A stretch of DNA of 13,179 bases from Stenotrophomonas_A sp036403795 (GCA_036403795.1 DASWQJ010000050.1:1-13179); one strand, 5' to 3'. Numbered from the stretch's first letter, positions 1-8,063 are shown. Notes: generated by a model not told the origin, from the letters alone. Translations and numbers: made by a program.

Positions 1-173
1 ACCCTCCGCGCCCTCAACAAAAAAACCCAACTCGCAAGCCGCGATCCAGAGCGCCCCGGAAAGCCGTGCGCCTTCTCCCCCCTGATGGAAAAGAACCTGA
101 TTTTTCGGCGGACGCTGGCGCACCAGTAGTTTTACTCAACGTCGACCGGTAGTTCAGCGGACGCGCGAATCGG
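1..173. other. Upstream stretch without a supportable gene
   Basis: This stretch is more A/T-rich than the genes around it, with an A-run near 20-26 and T-runs near 100 and 130, as expected for an intergenic region. One plus-strand frame is open from base 1 to a TAG at 127-129 (about 42 codons). It could be the tail of a gene that begins outside the window, but its translation shows no recognisable motif and is too short to judge. No convincing -35/-10 pair for the following operon could be picked out by eye. Confidence 0.3.
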
Positions 174-242
174 GTGCCAGGTGGTCTGCTTTCGCCATGC
201 CCCCCCGGGCCGCGATCGCACCAGACCTACCGGAGAATCCAG

Positions 243-1043
243 ATGACCCAACCCTTGCTACGCGTGGCGATCTGCCTGGCGCTGTCCGCCAGTGCCGCCG
301 CCGTCCATGCCGCCCCGCCAGCGCCTGCTGCGACCGCCAGCACCACGTCCGCCAAACCGGCGATCGAGCCCCAGGCAGTGGCCGCCCTGGAAAGAATGGG
401 CAAATACCTGCGTAGCCTGAAAGACTTCGACCTCAAGGGCGACACCACCCTGGACGTGGTCGATGACGACGGGCAAAAGCTGCAATTCGCCGGCACCGTG
501 CAGTACCAGGTGCGGCCGCCCGACGGCCTGAAACTGATCGTCAAGAGCGACCGCAAGGAGCGCGAGTTCTACTACGACGGCAAGACCTTCACCGTCTACG
601 GCCCCAAGAACAAGTACTACGCCAGCGTCGACGCGCCGCCCACCCTGCATGCGCTGATGGACGTGCTGCGCGACGACTACGGCATCGAGTTGCCGTTGCC
701 CGACCTGTTCCTGTGGGGCACGCCCGAAGCACCTACCGCCGCGCTGACGGGGGCACGTTTCGTCGGTCCGGCGCGCGTCGGCGGGACGGTGACCGAGCAG
801 TACGCTTACCGGCAGGATGGCGTGGACTGGCAGTTGTGGGTAGAGCAGGGCGACCAGCCGCTGCCACGCCGCCTGGTCATCACCACGACCGATGATCCGG
901 CCCAGCCGCAGTACGCGGCGAACCTCACCTGGAATACCCACGCGACCTTCAAGGATTCGAACTTCGCCTTCGTGCCGCCCAAGGACGCTGCGCGGATCAA
1001 ATTGGTCGAAGTCGATGTCGTCGCGGTCGAGGAGCAGAAGTGA
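243..1043 (+). CDS. DUF2092 family exported protein
   Basis: This is a 266-aa predicted periplasmic protein of the DUF2092 family, which is thought to adopt a LolA/LolB-like half-barrel; its biochemical role is not established. The start at 243 is chosen over an earlier GTG at 174 because GGAG (232-235) lies 7 nt upstream and because this start gives a clean signal peptide. That peptide has R7, a hydrophobic stretch at residues 8-21 and an AHA-A cleavage site near residue 23. A low-complexity Ala/Pro/Thr linker (about 24-42) follows, then the family-like body with alternating strands, for example FYYDGKTFTVYGPKNKYYA around residues 107-125. No cysteine remains after cleavage, so it is not a lipoprotein. 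Its TGA overlaps the ATG of the next gene by one base, so the two are probably translationally coupled. The family assignment is by resemblance and was not searched. Confidence 0.85.
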   Translation: MTQPLLRVAICLALSASAAAVHAAPPAPAATASTTSAKPAIEPQAVAALERMGKYLRSLKDFDLKGDTTLDVVDDDGQKLQFAGTVQYQVRPPDGLKLIVKSDRKEREFYYDGKTFTVYGPKNKYYASVDAPPTLHALMDVLRDDYGIELPLPDLFLWGTPEAPTAALTGARFVGPARVGGTVTEQYAYRQDGVDWQLWVEQGDQPLPRRLVITTTDDPAQPQYAANLTWNTHATFKDSNFAFVPPKDAARIKLVEVDVVAVEEQK

Positions 1044-1561
1044 TGAATTTGCCTAAATCCCTGCTGGTGCTCGGAGTCGTCGGCGTAGTCGCTGGTGCCG
1101 GGTTGTTGCACAGTTCGCCCGCCGAGGCGATCCAGCGCGCCGCGCGCACCGGCATCAACCACGCGCCGGGGGGCGGCGGCCGCGCAGCCCACGTGGACCG
1201 TGGCGCGAACTACAGCCGCCCTGCCAATGGCAACGTCAACCGCAACGCCAATATCGACCACAACGTCAACCGCAACGTCAACAATCGCCGCGATATCGAC
1301 ATCCACAACGATATCGACGTGGACGTCGACAACCATTGGCACAACGGCTGGTACGACCATCCGGTCGCGGCCGCCGCGGCGGTGACGACCGCTGCCGTGG
1401 TGACCGCCGCGGTAGTCGGCTCGATCGTGTATTCGGTTCCGCCGAGCTGCGTGACCACCGTGATCAACGGCATCGCCTACCAGCAATGCGGCAGCACCTG
1501 GTACCGGCCGCAGTACGCGGGCACCAGCGTGCAATACGTGGTGATCGAAGCGCCACGCTGA
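1043..1561 (+). CDS. Small exported Asn/Asp-rich protein with conserved C-terminal Cys pair
   Basis: This is a 172-aa protein of unknown function. The ATG at 1043 overlaps the preceding stop (TGATG), with GGAG at 1031-1034 placed 8 nt upstream; a GTG at 1040 is a less likely alternative. Residues 1-29 form a signal peptide ending in AEA. Residues 62-97 are a low-complexity segment in which Val/Ile/Ala alternate with polar residues: Asn/Arg-rich at 62-82, then Asp-rich at 84-96. A His/Trp patch follows (HWHNGWYDH, 98-106). An Ala/Val/Thr hydrophobic stretch at about 108-131 could be a membrane or glycine-zipper-like segment. The tail (132-172) resembles a module common in proteobacterial exported proteins: VPPSC, then NG.AYQQCG, then WY.P.Y.G..VQYVVI, with C136 and C149 possibly forming a disulfide. 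It probably works with the DUF2092 partner upstream, but this is inferred only from the overlap. Confidence 0.82.
   Translation: MNLPKSLLVLGVVGVVAGAGLLHSSPAEAIQRAARTGINHAPGGGGRAAHVDRGANYSRPANGNVNRNANIDHNVNRNVNNRRDIDIHNDIDVDVDNHWHNGWYDHPVAAAAAVTTAAVVTAAVVGSIVYSVPPSCVTTVINGIAYQQCGSTWYRPQYAGTSVQYVVIEAPR
1231..1320 (+). repeat. In-gene degenerate repeats coding the Asn/Asp tract
   Basis: CAACGTCAACCGCAACG occurs at 1231-1247 and again at 1261-1277, exactly 30 bases apart. ATATCGAC occurs at 1251-1258, 1293-1300 and 1311-1318. Together these encode the alternating hydrophobic/Asn-Asp segment of the small exported protein. Slippage or duplication is the likely origin. Confidence 0.7.
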
Positions 1562-1586
1562 GCACCCGCCGGCGCTGCCTGCTCCC

Positions 1587-1620
1587 CGGCGCGGATGCCC
1601 TGCATCCGCGCCGCTTTCTT
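1587..1620 (+). terminator. Intrinsic terminator of the DUF2092 operon
   Basis: An 11-bp perfect GC-rich stem (1587-1597 paired with 1603-1613, arms CGGCGCGGATG and CATCCGCGCCG) closes over a 5-nt loop and is followed by the T-rich tail CTTTCTT (1614-1620). It begins 26 bases after the stop of the small exported protein. It separates this operon from the phospholipase D gene. Confidence 0.85.
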
Positions 1621-1737
1621 GCGCTGCGACGCGACTGCCGGCGCAGACCCGACCGGCGTTGCGCCGCTGGCGCGGACTGGGCCGTGGTGGGGTCGCGCCG
1701 TCCGGCCGCACTGCACGGGCCGACGACGGCCGGCCCC

Positions 1738-1743
1738 TACAAT
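1738..1743 (+). promoter_or_regulatory. Candidate -10 box (TACAAT) of the phospholipase D gene
   Basis: TACAAT lies so that transcription would start at about 1750-1751, that is, at the preferred ATG itself. No Shine-Dalgarno sequence precedes that ATG, so a leaderless mRNA is plausible. No good -35 hexamer was found. A dyad GGGCCG-N8-CGGCCC (1717-1736) sits directly upstream and could be an operator, or simply GC-rich chance. Confidence 0.4.
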
Positions 1744-1750
1744 GGGCCGC

Positions 1751-3316
1751 ATGACTCGAAAAACCGTGAAATGGGTAGCGATCGCGCTGTTGTGCCTGGT
1801 GCTCGCCTCGCTGGCCGCACTGTGGAGCTATGGCCGCTTCGCCGATCGCGCGCGCGGGCCGGCCAGCACCGCCCTGCCGGTGCAGGCAGCGGCCACTCCG
1901 ATCGATCGCGCATTGGCCCCATTGCAAGACAGCCATCCGGGCCAGACCGGCATGGTGATGTTGTCCGACAACGTCGATGCCTACGCCGCACGCGCCTTGC
2001 TGGCCCGTGGCGCCGGGCGCAGCCTGGACTTGCAGTACTACATCTGGCGACCGGATTTCACCGGCAACCTGCTGTATGCCGAAATCCTGCGCGCGGCCGA
2101 CCGCGGCGTGCGGGTAAGGCTGCTGTTGGACGACCTCAACGTGCGCGGTAGCCGCTCGGTGCTGGCCACGCTGGATCGCCACCCGTTGATCGAGGTGCGC
2201 CTGTTCAATCCCACGCGCGCGCGCGAGGGTACCTTCATGCGCGGCGTCGAAATGGTGCTGCGGTTCTTCAGCGTCAACCGGCGCATGCACAACAAGGCGT
2301 GGATCGCCGATGGACGGGCAGTGATCGTGGGTGGCCGCAACGTGGGCGACGAGTACTTCGACGCGGCGCGCGACGTGAATTTCATGGACACCGACGTCAC
2401 CGCGATCGGGCCGGCGGCGCAGGAAGCTTCCGCCATCTTCGACGCCTACTGGAACAGCACCAATGCCATTCCACTGGCGGCCCTGGTGCGGCGCCAGCAG
2501 ACCGACCTGGCGCAGTTGCGCCAGCATCTGGACGCCGGGGCGAAATCTCCGCAGGCCAAGCCCTATTTCGACAAGCTGAGCCGTTCGGCCGGCGTGCGCA
2601 GCCTGGTGGAGGGCAAGCGCGAGGTCCATTGGTCGGGCAAGGCCCACATCGTGTCCGATCCTCCTGAAAAGGCCGAAGGCGCCACGCCCCGGCCAGACTG
2701 GATGACGCCCGTGCTCATCCAGGACATGGCCAGTGCGCAGCGCCAGCTGTTGCTGATTTCACCGTACTTCGTGCCGGGCGATGCCGGCGTTCGCTGGTTG
2801 AGCCGGTTGCGTCGACGCGGCGTGGAAGTCGGGGTGCTGACCAATTCGCTGGCCGCCAACGACGTGGTGGCCGTGCACGGTGGCTATGCGGGTTACCGGG
2901 TGCCGCTGCTGCGGCGAGGCGTGGCGTTGTACGAGCTCAAGCCCAACGGCAAGCCGGACGGCAGCCTGTTCGGTTCCAGCGGCGCCAGCTTGCATACCAA
3001 GGCCTTCGTGGTGGATGGGCGCACCGGGTTCATTGGCTCGTTCAATCTGGATCCGCGTTCGATGAACCTCAATACTGAAATGGGCCTGTTGTTCGAGCAG
3101 CCGCAGCTGGCGCATGAGCTGCAAAATCTTTACGCGCGCAAGACGGCTCCGGCCATCGCTTACCGGGTCAGCCTGCTGAACGCGGACGGTGCGCTGGCCT
3201 GGCACGATGCCACCGCACAGCCGCCGCGACTGTGGACGCACGAACCCGAAGCCAGTGTGTGGCGACGTGGTGCAGCCAAGGTGATTGGTTGGCTGCCGGT
3301 GGAATCGCAGTTGTAG
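1751..3316 (+). CDS. Phospholipase D family protein, ClsC/YmdC-like cardiolipin synthase
   Basis: This 521-aa enzyme probably makes cardiolipin by phosphatidyl transfer at the inner membrane; E. coli ClsC uses phosphatidylglycerol plus phosphatidylethanolamine. Two PLD catalytic HKD motifs are intact. The first is HNKAWIAD (H180, K182, D187) followed by GGRNVGDEYF. The second is HTKAFVVD (H415, K417, D422) followed by GSFNLDPRSMNLNTEMG, a pattern typical of bacterial cardiolipin synthases. One N-terminal membrane segment (about residues 7-25) anchors it. The 521 aa compare with about 470 for E. coli ClsC, the extra length being largely the N-terminal anchor. The start is ambiguous: ATG 1742 (three residues longer) falls inside a TACAAT -10-like box, so ATG 1751 is preferred; the open frame extends to 1595 but overlaps the terminator. 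It stands alone: no ymdB-like macrodomain partner is adjacent. Another phospholipase D activity cannot be excluded. Confidence 0.88.
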   Translation: MTRKTVKWVAIALLCLVLASLAALWSYGRFADRARGPASTALPVQAAATPIDRALAPLQDSHPGQTGMVMLSDNVDAYAARALLARGAGRSLDLQYYIWRPDFTGNLLYAEILRAADRGVRVRLLLDDLNVRGSRSVLATLDRHPLIEVRLFNPTRAREGTFMRGVEMVLRFFSVNRRMHNKAWIADGRAVIVGGRNVGDEYFDAARDVNFMDTDVTAIGPAAQEASAIFDAYWNSTNAIPLAALVRRQQTDLAQLRQHLDAGAKSPQAKPYFDKLSRSAGVRSLVEGKREVHWSGKAHIVSDPPEKAEGATPRPDWMTPVLIQDMASAQRQLLLISPYFVPGDAGVRWLSRLRRRGVEVGVLTNSLAANDVVAVHGGYAGYRVPLLRRGVALYELKPNGKPDGSLFGSSGASLHTKAFVVDGRTGFIGSFNLDPRSMNLNTEMGLLFEQPQLAHELQNLYARKTAPAIAYRVSLLNADGALAWHDATAQPPRLWTHEPEASVWRRGAAKVIGWLPVESQL

Positions 3317-3472
3317 TCGCGCGTTACCCGCAAGTGTCTCGCGAGTCATCACCATCGCCATTCAGAGCGGCTGCAGTAGCACTCCGCGGCACTGGCAGCA
3401 GCAGGCGTGGCCGCGGCTCAGCCGGTACCTCGTTGGCATGGGCCGGCGTCGGCACGGGATTCCCGGCGCCAC
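3317..3472. other. Convergent intergenic gap
   Basis: These 156 bases separate the 3' ends of the phospholipase D gene (plus) and the STAS gene (minus). They hold an imperfect GC-rich stem (3384-3392 with 3407-3416, one bulge, 14-nt loop) without a T-tail on either side. It might slow both converging transcripts, but it is not a clear terminator. No gene was found. Confidence 0.35.
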
Positions 3473-3871
3473 TCAATCCGCGTCGGCCGAGTCCTGGTCT
3501 GGATCGAAGTCGGTGGCCCATGCCAATGCCTGCACGCCTTCGTCGGGTGCAAATACCCGCACTTCGGTGTCGGGCAGGAAATGGCTCGACAGGCTCGTCA
3601 TCGTCGCCACGAATCCTGGCGGGGTCACGATCGCTGCGCGGGCGAAGCGGTCGTACCGGCCGAAGTTGCGGACCGCATATTCCAGGTCACGTCCCAGCGC
3701 CGGCAGGGTGAGGCCAGTGAACCCGGCCATCTCGCAATAGATCCCGATCCGGCCGTGGCGGGTTAGTCGCTGCTCCACATCGGCGATGCAGCGATCGTAG
3801 TCCTCGCGCGTCAGCGTGCCAGTGAAGCGATAAGCGCCGACGTGGTCGGCAGAGGCCAGGGCGTCGTACAT
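3473..3871 (-). CDS. SpoIIAA-like STAS/SEC14 domain protein
   Basis: This 132-aa soluble protein resembles the SpoIIAA-like family (PF11964, formerly DUF3478), a small alpha/beta fold related to STAS and CRAL-TRIO/SEC14 domains whose cellular role is mostly unknown. Family-like features in order are the first strand with GTLTREDY (18-25), a helix with DVEQRLTRHG (31-40) leading to strand IGIYCEM (42-48), the segment EYAVRNFGRYDRFARAAIV (64-82), and the C-terminal strand/helix EVRVFAPDEGVQALAWA (103-119). It ends in an acidic tail (about 121-132). The ATG at 3871 has GGAG 7 nt upstream on the minus strand. It lies 79 bases downstream of mfd on the same strand and may be partly co-transcribed, although a hairpin lies between them. 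No catalytic residues can be assigned. Confidence 0.8.
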   Translation of the reverse strand: MYDALASADHVGAYRFTGTLTREDYDRCIADVEQRLTRHGRIGIYCEMAGFTGLTLPALGRDLEYAVRNFGRYDRFARAAIVTPPGFVATMTSLSSHFLPDTEVRVFAPDEGVQALAWATDFDPDQDSADAD

Positions 3872-3930
3872 GGGGCTGCTCCGAATGACGTAAGCCCAGT
3901 CTGCGCACGAGGCACGGCAGCGCCGGGTGA

Positions 3931-3947
3931 AACCGGCACTGCCGGTT
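3931..3947 (-). terminator. Hairpin just after mfd, weak terminator candidate
   Basis: AACCGGC-ACT-GCCGGTT is a perfect 7-bp stem with a 3-nt loop. On the minus strand it starts three bases past the mfd stop codon. The downstream arm ends in GGTTTC and lacks a real U-run, so it may only attenuate transcription into the STAS gene or stabilise the mfd mRNA end. Confidence 0.45.
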
Positions 3948-3950
3948 CCG

Positions 3951-6900
3951 TCAGCCCTTGCGCAGCGTCATCAGCAAGGCCTTCGCCGCGTTGAAGCGAT
4001 CCACCGCCTGCGGCAGCGGATGCTTGATGCGCAGTTTTTCCGGGCCGTCCATCGCGTAGAGCTTGGGTTGCTTCTGGATCAGCTGGATCACCGCCATGGG
4101 GTCGATATCCGGCTTGGCTTCGAACACGATCCGCCCGCCGTTCTCGCCCAACTCCAGCTTGCGGATGCCCAGCGCATTGGCCTGCAGCTTGAGCTCGGCA
4201 ATGGCGAACAGATGCTTGGCCGGATCCGGCAGCAAGCCGAAACGATCGATCATCTCCACCTGCAGCTCACGCAGTGCCTCGTTGTCACGCGCGCTTGAAA
4301 TGCGCTTGTACAACGTCAGGCGCGTATGCACGTCGGGCAGGTAGTCCTCCGGGATCAACGCGGGCACATGCAGCTCGACCTCGGCCCCTCGCACTTCCTC
4401 GCCCGAGTCCAGGTCGGGCAGCTTGCCCAGCCGGATGCTGCGCACGGCCCGCTCAAGCAGCTCGGTGTACAGGCTGAAGCCCACTTCGGCCATTTGCCCG
4501 CTCTGGTCCTCGCCGAGCAACTCGCCGGCCCCGCGAATCTCCAGGTCATGCGTGGCCAGGGTAAAACCGGCGCCCAGTTCGCCCAGCGACGCGATGGCAT
4601 CCAGGCGCTTCTGGGCGTCGGCGGTAATCGAGCGTCGATCCGGCACCACCAGGTAGGCGTACGCACGATGGTGCGAACGGCCCACGCGGCCGCGCAGCTG
4701 GTGCAGCTGGGCCAGGCCAAAACGATCGGCACGATTGATGATGATCGTGTTGGCGTTGGGAATGTCGATGCCCGATTCGATGATGGTGGTCGACAGCAGC
4801 ACGTTGAAGCGTTGCTTCTGGAAATCCAGCATCACCCGTTCCAGCTCGCGCTCGGGCATCTGGCCGTGCGCGATGCCGATGCGCGCTTCGGGCACCAGCT
4901 CGGACAGGTCGCGCTGCATGCGCACGATGCTTTCGACATCGTTGTGCAGGAAGTACAGCTGCCCGCCGCGCGCCAACTCGCGCTGGAAGGCTTCGCGCAG
5001 CAGCGCGTTGTCCCACTGGGTAATGAAGGTCTGTACCGCCAGGCGGTTCGGCGGCGGCGTGGCGATGATCGACAAGTCGCGCAACCCGCTCATCGCCATG
5101 TTGAGCGTGCGCGGGATCGGGGTGGCGGTCAGCGTGAGCAGATGCACGTTGGCGCGCATCGCCTTCAGCGCTTCTTTCTGCCGCACGCCAAAGCGCTGCT
5201 CTTCGTCGACGATGACCAGGCCCAGGTCCTTGAACTTGACGTCCGGCTGCAGCAGTCGGTGGGTGCCGACGATCACATCGATCTTGCCCTCGGCGACCTT
5301 TTCCAGTTCGGCCTTGATTTCCTTGGTGCTCTTGAAGCGCGACAACACTTCGACCCGCAGCGGCCAATCGGCGAAGCGGTCGCGGAAGTTGCGGTAATGC
5401 TGCTCCGCCAGCAGCGTGGTCGGCACCAGTACCGCCACCTGCTTGCCCGCGCTGGCCGCGGCGAAGGCTGCGCGCACCGCCACCTCGGTCTTGCCGAAAC
5501 CCACATCGCCGCAGACCACCCGATCCATGGGCTGGCTGCTGGCCAGATCGCGCAGCGTGGCGTCGATGGCGGCCAACTGGTCGGGGGTTTCCTCGAACGG
5601 AAAACCCGCGGCGAACGGCTCGTACATCGCCCGGTCCACATGCAGCGCCAGGCCGGCACGTGCCTGGCGACGGGCCTGGATCTCGAGCAGTTCGGCGGCC
5701 ACGTCGCGGACCTTTTCGGCCGCCCGGCGCTTGGCCTTGCCCCATTGCTCGCCACCCAGTGAATGCAGCGGCGCGGTTTCCGGCGAGGCACCGGAATAGC
5801 GGCTGATCAGGTGCAGTTGGGAAACCGGCACGTACAGCCGGTCGCCCTTGGCGTATTCGATCTCGAGGAACTCGCCCGGCAGGCCGCCGGCTTCGAGCAC
5901 GATCAGGCCGCGGTAGCGACCCACGCCGTGGTCCTCGTGCACGATGGGCGCGCCCTCGGACAACTCTCCCAGGTCGCGGATGATCGCTTCCGGCTCGCGT
6001 CCGGCACGGCGACCGCGGCGCTGCTGGGCGGCGCGCTCAGGGAACAGCTGGCGTTCGGTGAGCACGGCGATGTGCGGTGCATCGAGCGCGAAGCCATCAT
6101 CCAGCGGAGCCACCGCGATGGCGAACCGGGTGGCCGCATCGGACAGGAACGCGGGCAGGTCGCTTTCGACCTTGGGTTGCAAGTCCGCGGCGGCCAGCAC
6201 TTCCAGCAAGGCTTCGCGACGGCCGGGCGAATCGGCGGCAATCAGCACGCGCCCGGGGTAATGCGCCAGGAACGACTTCAACGCCTGGCCGGCGGGGGCA
6301 TCCTTGGCCGCGACCGGTAGCGGCGGCAGTGGCTGGTCGCCCAGTGCGGTGGCGTCGTCGATGCGTGCGTGATCGGTGGGCCATACCTCGATGCGCGCCA
6401 TCGCGTTGAGCTTTTCGCGCACCTGGTCAGGTGTCTGGTACAGCGCCTCGGGCGCCAGCAGGGGTCGCTCAACGTCGTGGCGACGCTGTTCATAGCGGTG
6501 CTGGGCCTGCAACCAGAAGGCGTCGGCCGCATTGGACACGCCCGGCACCACCAGCGGCAGCATCTTGTCGCCCAGATAGTCGAACAACGTGGCGGTCTGG
6601 TCGAAGAACAACGGTAAGTAGTACTCGATGCCGGCCGGCGCCAGGCCCGACTTCAAGTCCTGGTACAGCGCGCTGCGCCGGGTATCGACGTCGAAGCGCT
6701 CGCGCAGCGTCCCGAGTACCCGTTGGATGCTGGCATCGTCCAACGGCACTTCGCGACCGGGCAGCATGTGCACGGCGTCCACCCGGTCCAGCGAGCGCTG
6801 CGATTCGGGGTCGAACGCGCGGATCGAATCGATGTCCTCGTCCAGCAGCTCGATGCGCAACGGGGCTTGGGCGCCCATCGGAAACACGTCCAGCAAGCCG

Positions 6901-7424
6901 CCACGCACGGCGAAATCGCCCGGATCCATCACCTGCGGCACGTTGCGATAACCGGCATTTTCCAGGCGACGTTTTTCCGCGTCCATGTCCAGGCGCTGGC
7001 CGACCGTGAGGTCGAAACTGCCTCCCACCACGTACTTCAACGGCGCCAGCCGCTGCATCAGCGTCTGCACCGGCACGATCACAATGCCTTTGCCGAGCGA
7101 GGGCAGGCGATGCAGGGCGGACAGGCGCTGGCTGATGATGTCCGGGTGTGGGCTGAACTGGTCGTAGGGCAGGGTTTCCCAGTCCGGGAACGGCAGCACC
7201 GGCAGGGCGCCATCCTGCTGGCCCAGCAGGGTCAGCAGATCCGATTCGAGCTGGTGCGCACCGTGGTTGTCGCGTGCCACCACCAGCAACGGGCCGTCAT
7301 GGGCCTGCGCGGCACGGGCGATGTACCAGGCCAGCGCAGTGGCCGAGGTGGGGGCGCGCCAGTAGGCGCGGAGCTGCCCGGAACGGGGCAGCGGCGGAGC
7401 GGGGAGTCGGGAAGAAGACGGCAT
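3951..7424 (-). CDS. mfd: Transcription-repair coupling factor Mfd
   Basis: Mfd is a 1157-aa DNA translocase that removes stalled RNA polymerase from damaged DNA and recruits UvrA for nucleotide-excision repair; E. coli Mfd has 1148 aa. An N-terminal UvrB-homology region occupies roughly residues 20-340. The RNA-polymerase interaction domain begins near the HEDHGVGRYRG motif (H496-G506). The RecG-like motor carries Walker A GDVGFGKT (639-646), the DEEQ box (740-743, in VDEEQRFGVRQKE), the LTATPIPRTL motif, and motif VI QLRGRVGR (909-916). The C-terminal D7 domain, which masks UvrA binding, follows from about residue 1010. All key motifs are intact and the length is normal. The ATG at 7424 has no Shine-Dalgarno sequence but follows a TAAAAT box closely. 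The GNAT gene lies 43 bases upstream on the same strand. Confidence 0.98.
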   Translation of the reverse strand: MPSSSRLPAPPLPRSGQLRAYWRAPTSATALAWYIARAAQAHDGPLLVVARDNHGAHQLESDLLTLLGQQDGALPVLPFPDWETLPYDQFSPHPDIISQRLSALHRLPSLGKGIVIVPVQTLMQRLAPLKYVVGGSFDLTVGQRLDMDAEKRRLENAGYRNVPQVMDPGDFAVRGGLLDVFPMGAQAPLRIELLDEDIDSIRAFDPESQRSLDRVDAVHMLPGREVPLDDASIQRVLGTLRERFDVDTRRSALYQDLKSGLAPAGIEYYLPLFFDQTATLFDYLGDKMLPLVVPGVSNAADAFWLQAQHRYEQRRHDVERPLLAPEALYQTPDQVREKLNAMARIEVWPTDHARIDDATALGDQPLPPLPVAAKDAPAGQALKSFLAHYPGRVLIAADSPGRREALLEVLAAADLQPKVESDLPAFLSDAATRFAIAVAPLDDGFALDAPHIAVLTERQLFPERAAQQRRGRRAGREPEAIIRDLGELSEGAPIVHEDHGVGRYRGLIVLEAGGLPGEFLEIEYAKGDRLYVPVSQLHLISRYSGASPETAPLHSLGGEQWGKAKRRAAEKVRDVAAELLEIQARRQARAGLALHVDRAMYEPFAAGFPFEETPDQLAAIDATLRDLASSQPMDRVVCGDVGFGKTEVAVRAAFAAASAGKQVAVLVPTTLLAEQHYRNFRDRFADWPLRVEVLSRFKSTKEIKAELEKVAEGKIDVIVGTHRLLQPDVKFKDLGLVIVDEEQRFGVRQKEALKAMRANVHLLTLTATPIPRTLNMAMSGLRDLSIIATPPPNRLAVQTFITQWDNALLREAFQRELARGGQLYFLHNDVESIVRMQRDLSELVPEARIGIAHGQMPERELERVMLDFQKQRFNVLLSTTIIESGIDIPNANTIIINRADRFGLAQLHQLRGRVGRSHHRAYAYLVVPDRRSITADAQKRLDAIASLGELGAGFTLATHDLEIRGAGELLGEDQSGQMAEVGFSLYTELLERAVRSIRLGKLPDLDSGEEVRGAEVELHVPALIPEDYLPDVHTRLTLYKRISSARDNEALRELQVEMIDRFGLLPDPAKHLFAIAELKLQANALGIRKLELGENGGRIVFEAKPDIDPMAVIQLIQKQPKLYAMDGPEKLRIKHPLPQAVDRFNAAKALLMTLRKG

Positions 7425-7433
7425 GTGCCGACG

Positions 7434-7439
7434 ATTTTA
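7434..7439 (-). promoter_or_regulatory. Candidate -10 box (TAAAAT) of mfd
   Basis: On the minus strand TAAAAT ends 9 nt before the mfd ATG, so the mRNA would begin within a few bases of the start codon. It lies in the 43-bp gap after the GNAT gene, suggesting that mfd has its own promoter. No -35 hexamer at proper spacing was seen; a TTGACC lies only 9 nt upstream, which is too close. Confidence 0.4.
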
Positions 7440-7467
7440 CCCGTCCCCGGTCAACGCGCGGTAACGC

Positions 7468-8007
7468 TCAGGCTTCGAGTTCAAGCACCATGCGCAATAG
7501 CTCGTCGGACTCCGGGTGCGGCTGGGGCTTGAATCCCAGCGATTGGGCCAGTTGCAGCATCGGCTCGTTGGTCTTGACCACGTCGCCGTACAGCCGGTCC
7601 AGGTATTTGCGGCGCGCCCACTTGACCAGCTTGCGCATCAACTGCCGCCCCAGGCCCTGGCCGGCCACGAAATGGCTGACCAGGATCGTGTATTCGGCCT
7701 GCCGGCTGCCCGGCACGATCGCCGCGCGCGCCACCGCGCCGATCACCGCCTCGCCCGGCGGCAACTGCTCGGCTGCCACCAGCACGATCTCGCTCTTGGG
7801 GTTGGGATGGGTCAGCCGCTGCACCACGTCGGCGCTGGCCTCTTCGCCCGGGCTCAGGCGCTCGCGGATCTCGTCCGGGCCGAGCAGGCTGAAAGCGCCC
7901 TGCAGGGGCGGGCCATCCTCCGGCCGCACGGGACGCAGCAGCAGGGTGCGCCCGTTGGGCAGGCTGAAATTTTCATGCCACGGTGGCATGCGATTGCGGA
8001 TGGCCAT
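7468..8007 (-). CDS. GNAT family N-acetyltransferase
   Basis: This 179-aa protein is predicted to transfer an acetyl group from acetyl-CoA to an unknown amine substrate. It looks like the acetyltransferase domain found alone or fused in Pat/YfiQ-type lysine acetyltransferases. An early strand TLLLRPVRPEDG (21-32) is typical of the group. The acetyl-CoA pyrophosphate loop is Q117-G-L-G-R-Q-L123 after strand AEYTILVSHF (104-113). The segment NEPMLQLAQSLGF (147-159) is the usual C-terminal helix and turn. The ATG at 8007 is chosen over the GTG-type start at 8055 because an AAGGAAG ribosome binding site lies 7-9 nt upstream and the extra 16 residues look non-coding. It sits between rlmJ and mfd on the same strand, which says little about its substrate. 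Neither the ADP-forming acyl-CoA synthetase domain nor the regulatory domain of full-length Pat proteins is present. Confidence 0.88.
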   Translation of the reverse strand: MAIRNRMPPWHENFSLPNGRTLLLRPVRPEDGPPLQGAFSLLGPDEIRERLSPGEEASADVVQRLTHPNPKSEIVLVAAEQLPPGEAVIGAVARAAIVPGSRQAEYTILVSHFVAGQGLGRQLMRKLVKWARRKYLDRLYGDVVKTNEPMLQLAQSLGFKPQPHPESDELLRMVLELEA

Positions 8008-8063
8008 GACCGAACTTCCTTCAGTCGAGCTTGGCGTAGGGGATTTTGTCACCACTGCCGGCC

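Noticed and set aside
806..2647. A 613-codon open frame on the minus strand
   Set aside because: It lies antisense to the DUF2092 protein, the small exported protein and the phospholipase D gene, all well supported. Its translation is rich in Arg/His/Gly/Val-Asp runs typical of antisense reading of high-GC genes and shows no domain.
3384..3416. GC-rich stem in the convergent gap as a bidirectional terminator
   Set aside because: The stem has a bulge and a 14-nt loop, and no T-run follows on either strand, so it was not called a terminator.
4326..5762. A 478-codon open frame on the plus strand inside mfd
   Set aside because: It is antisense to the conserved Mfd motor and carries the Gln/His/Arg-rich composition of a mirror frame. 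Mfd motifs are intact on the other strand.
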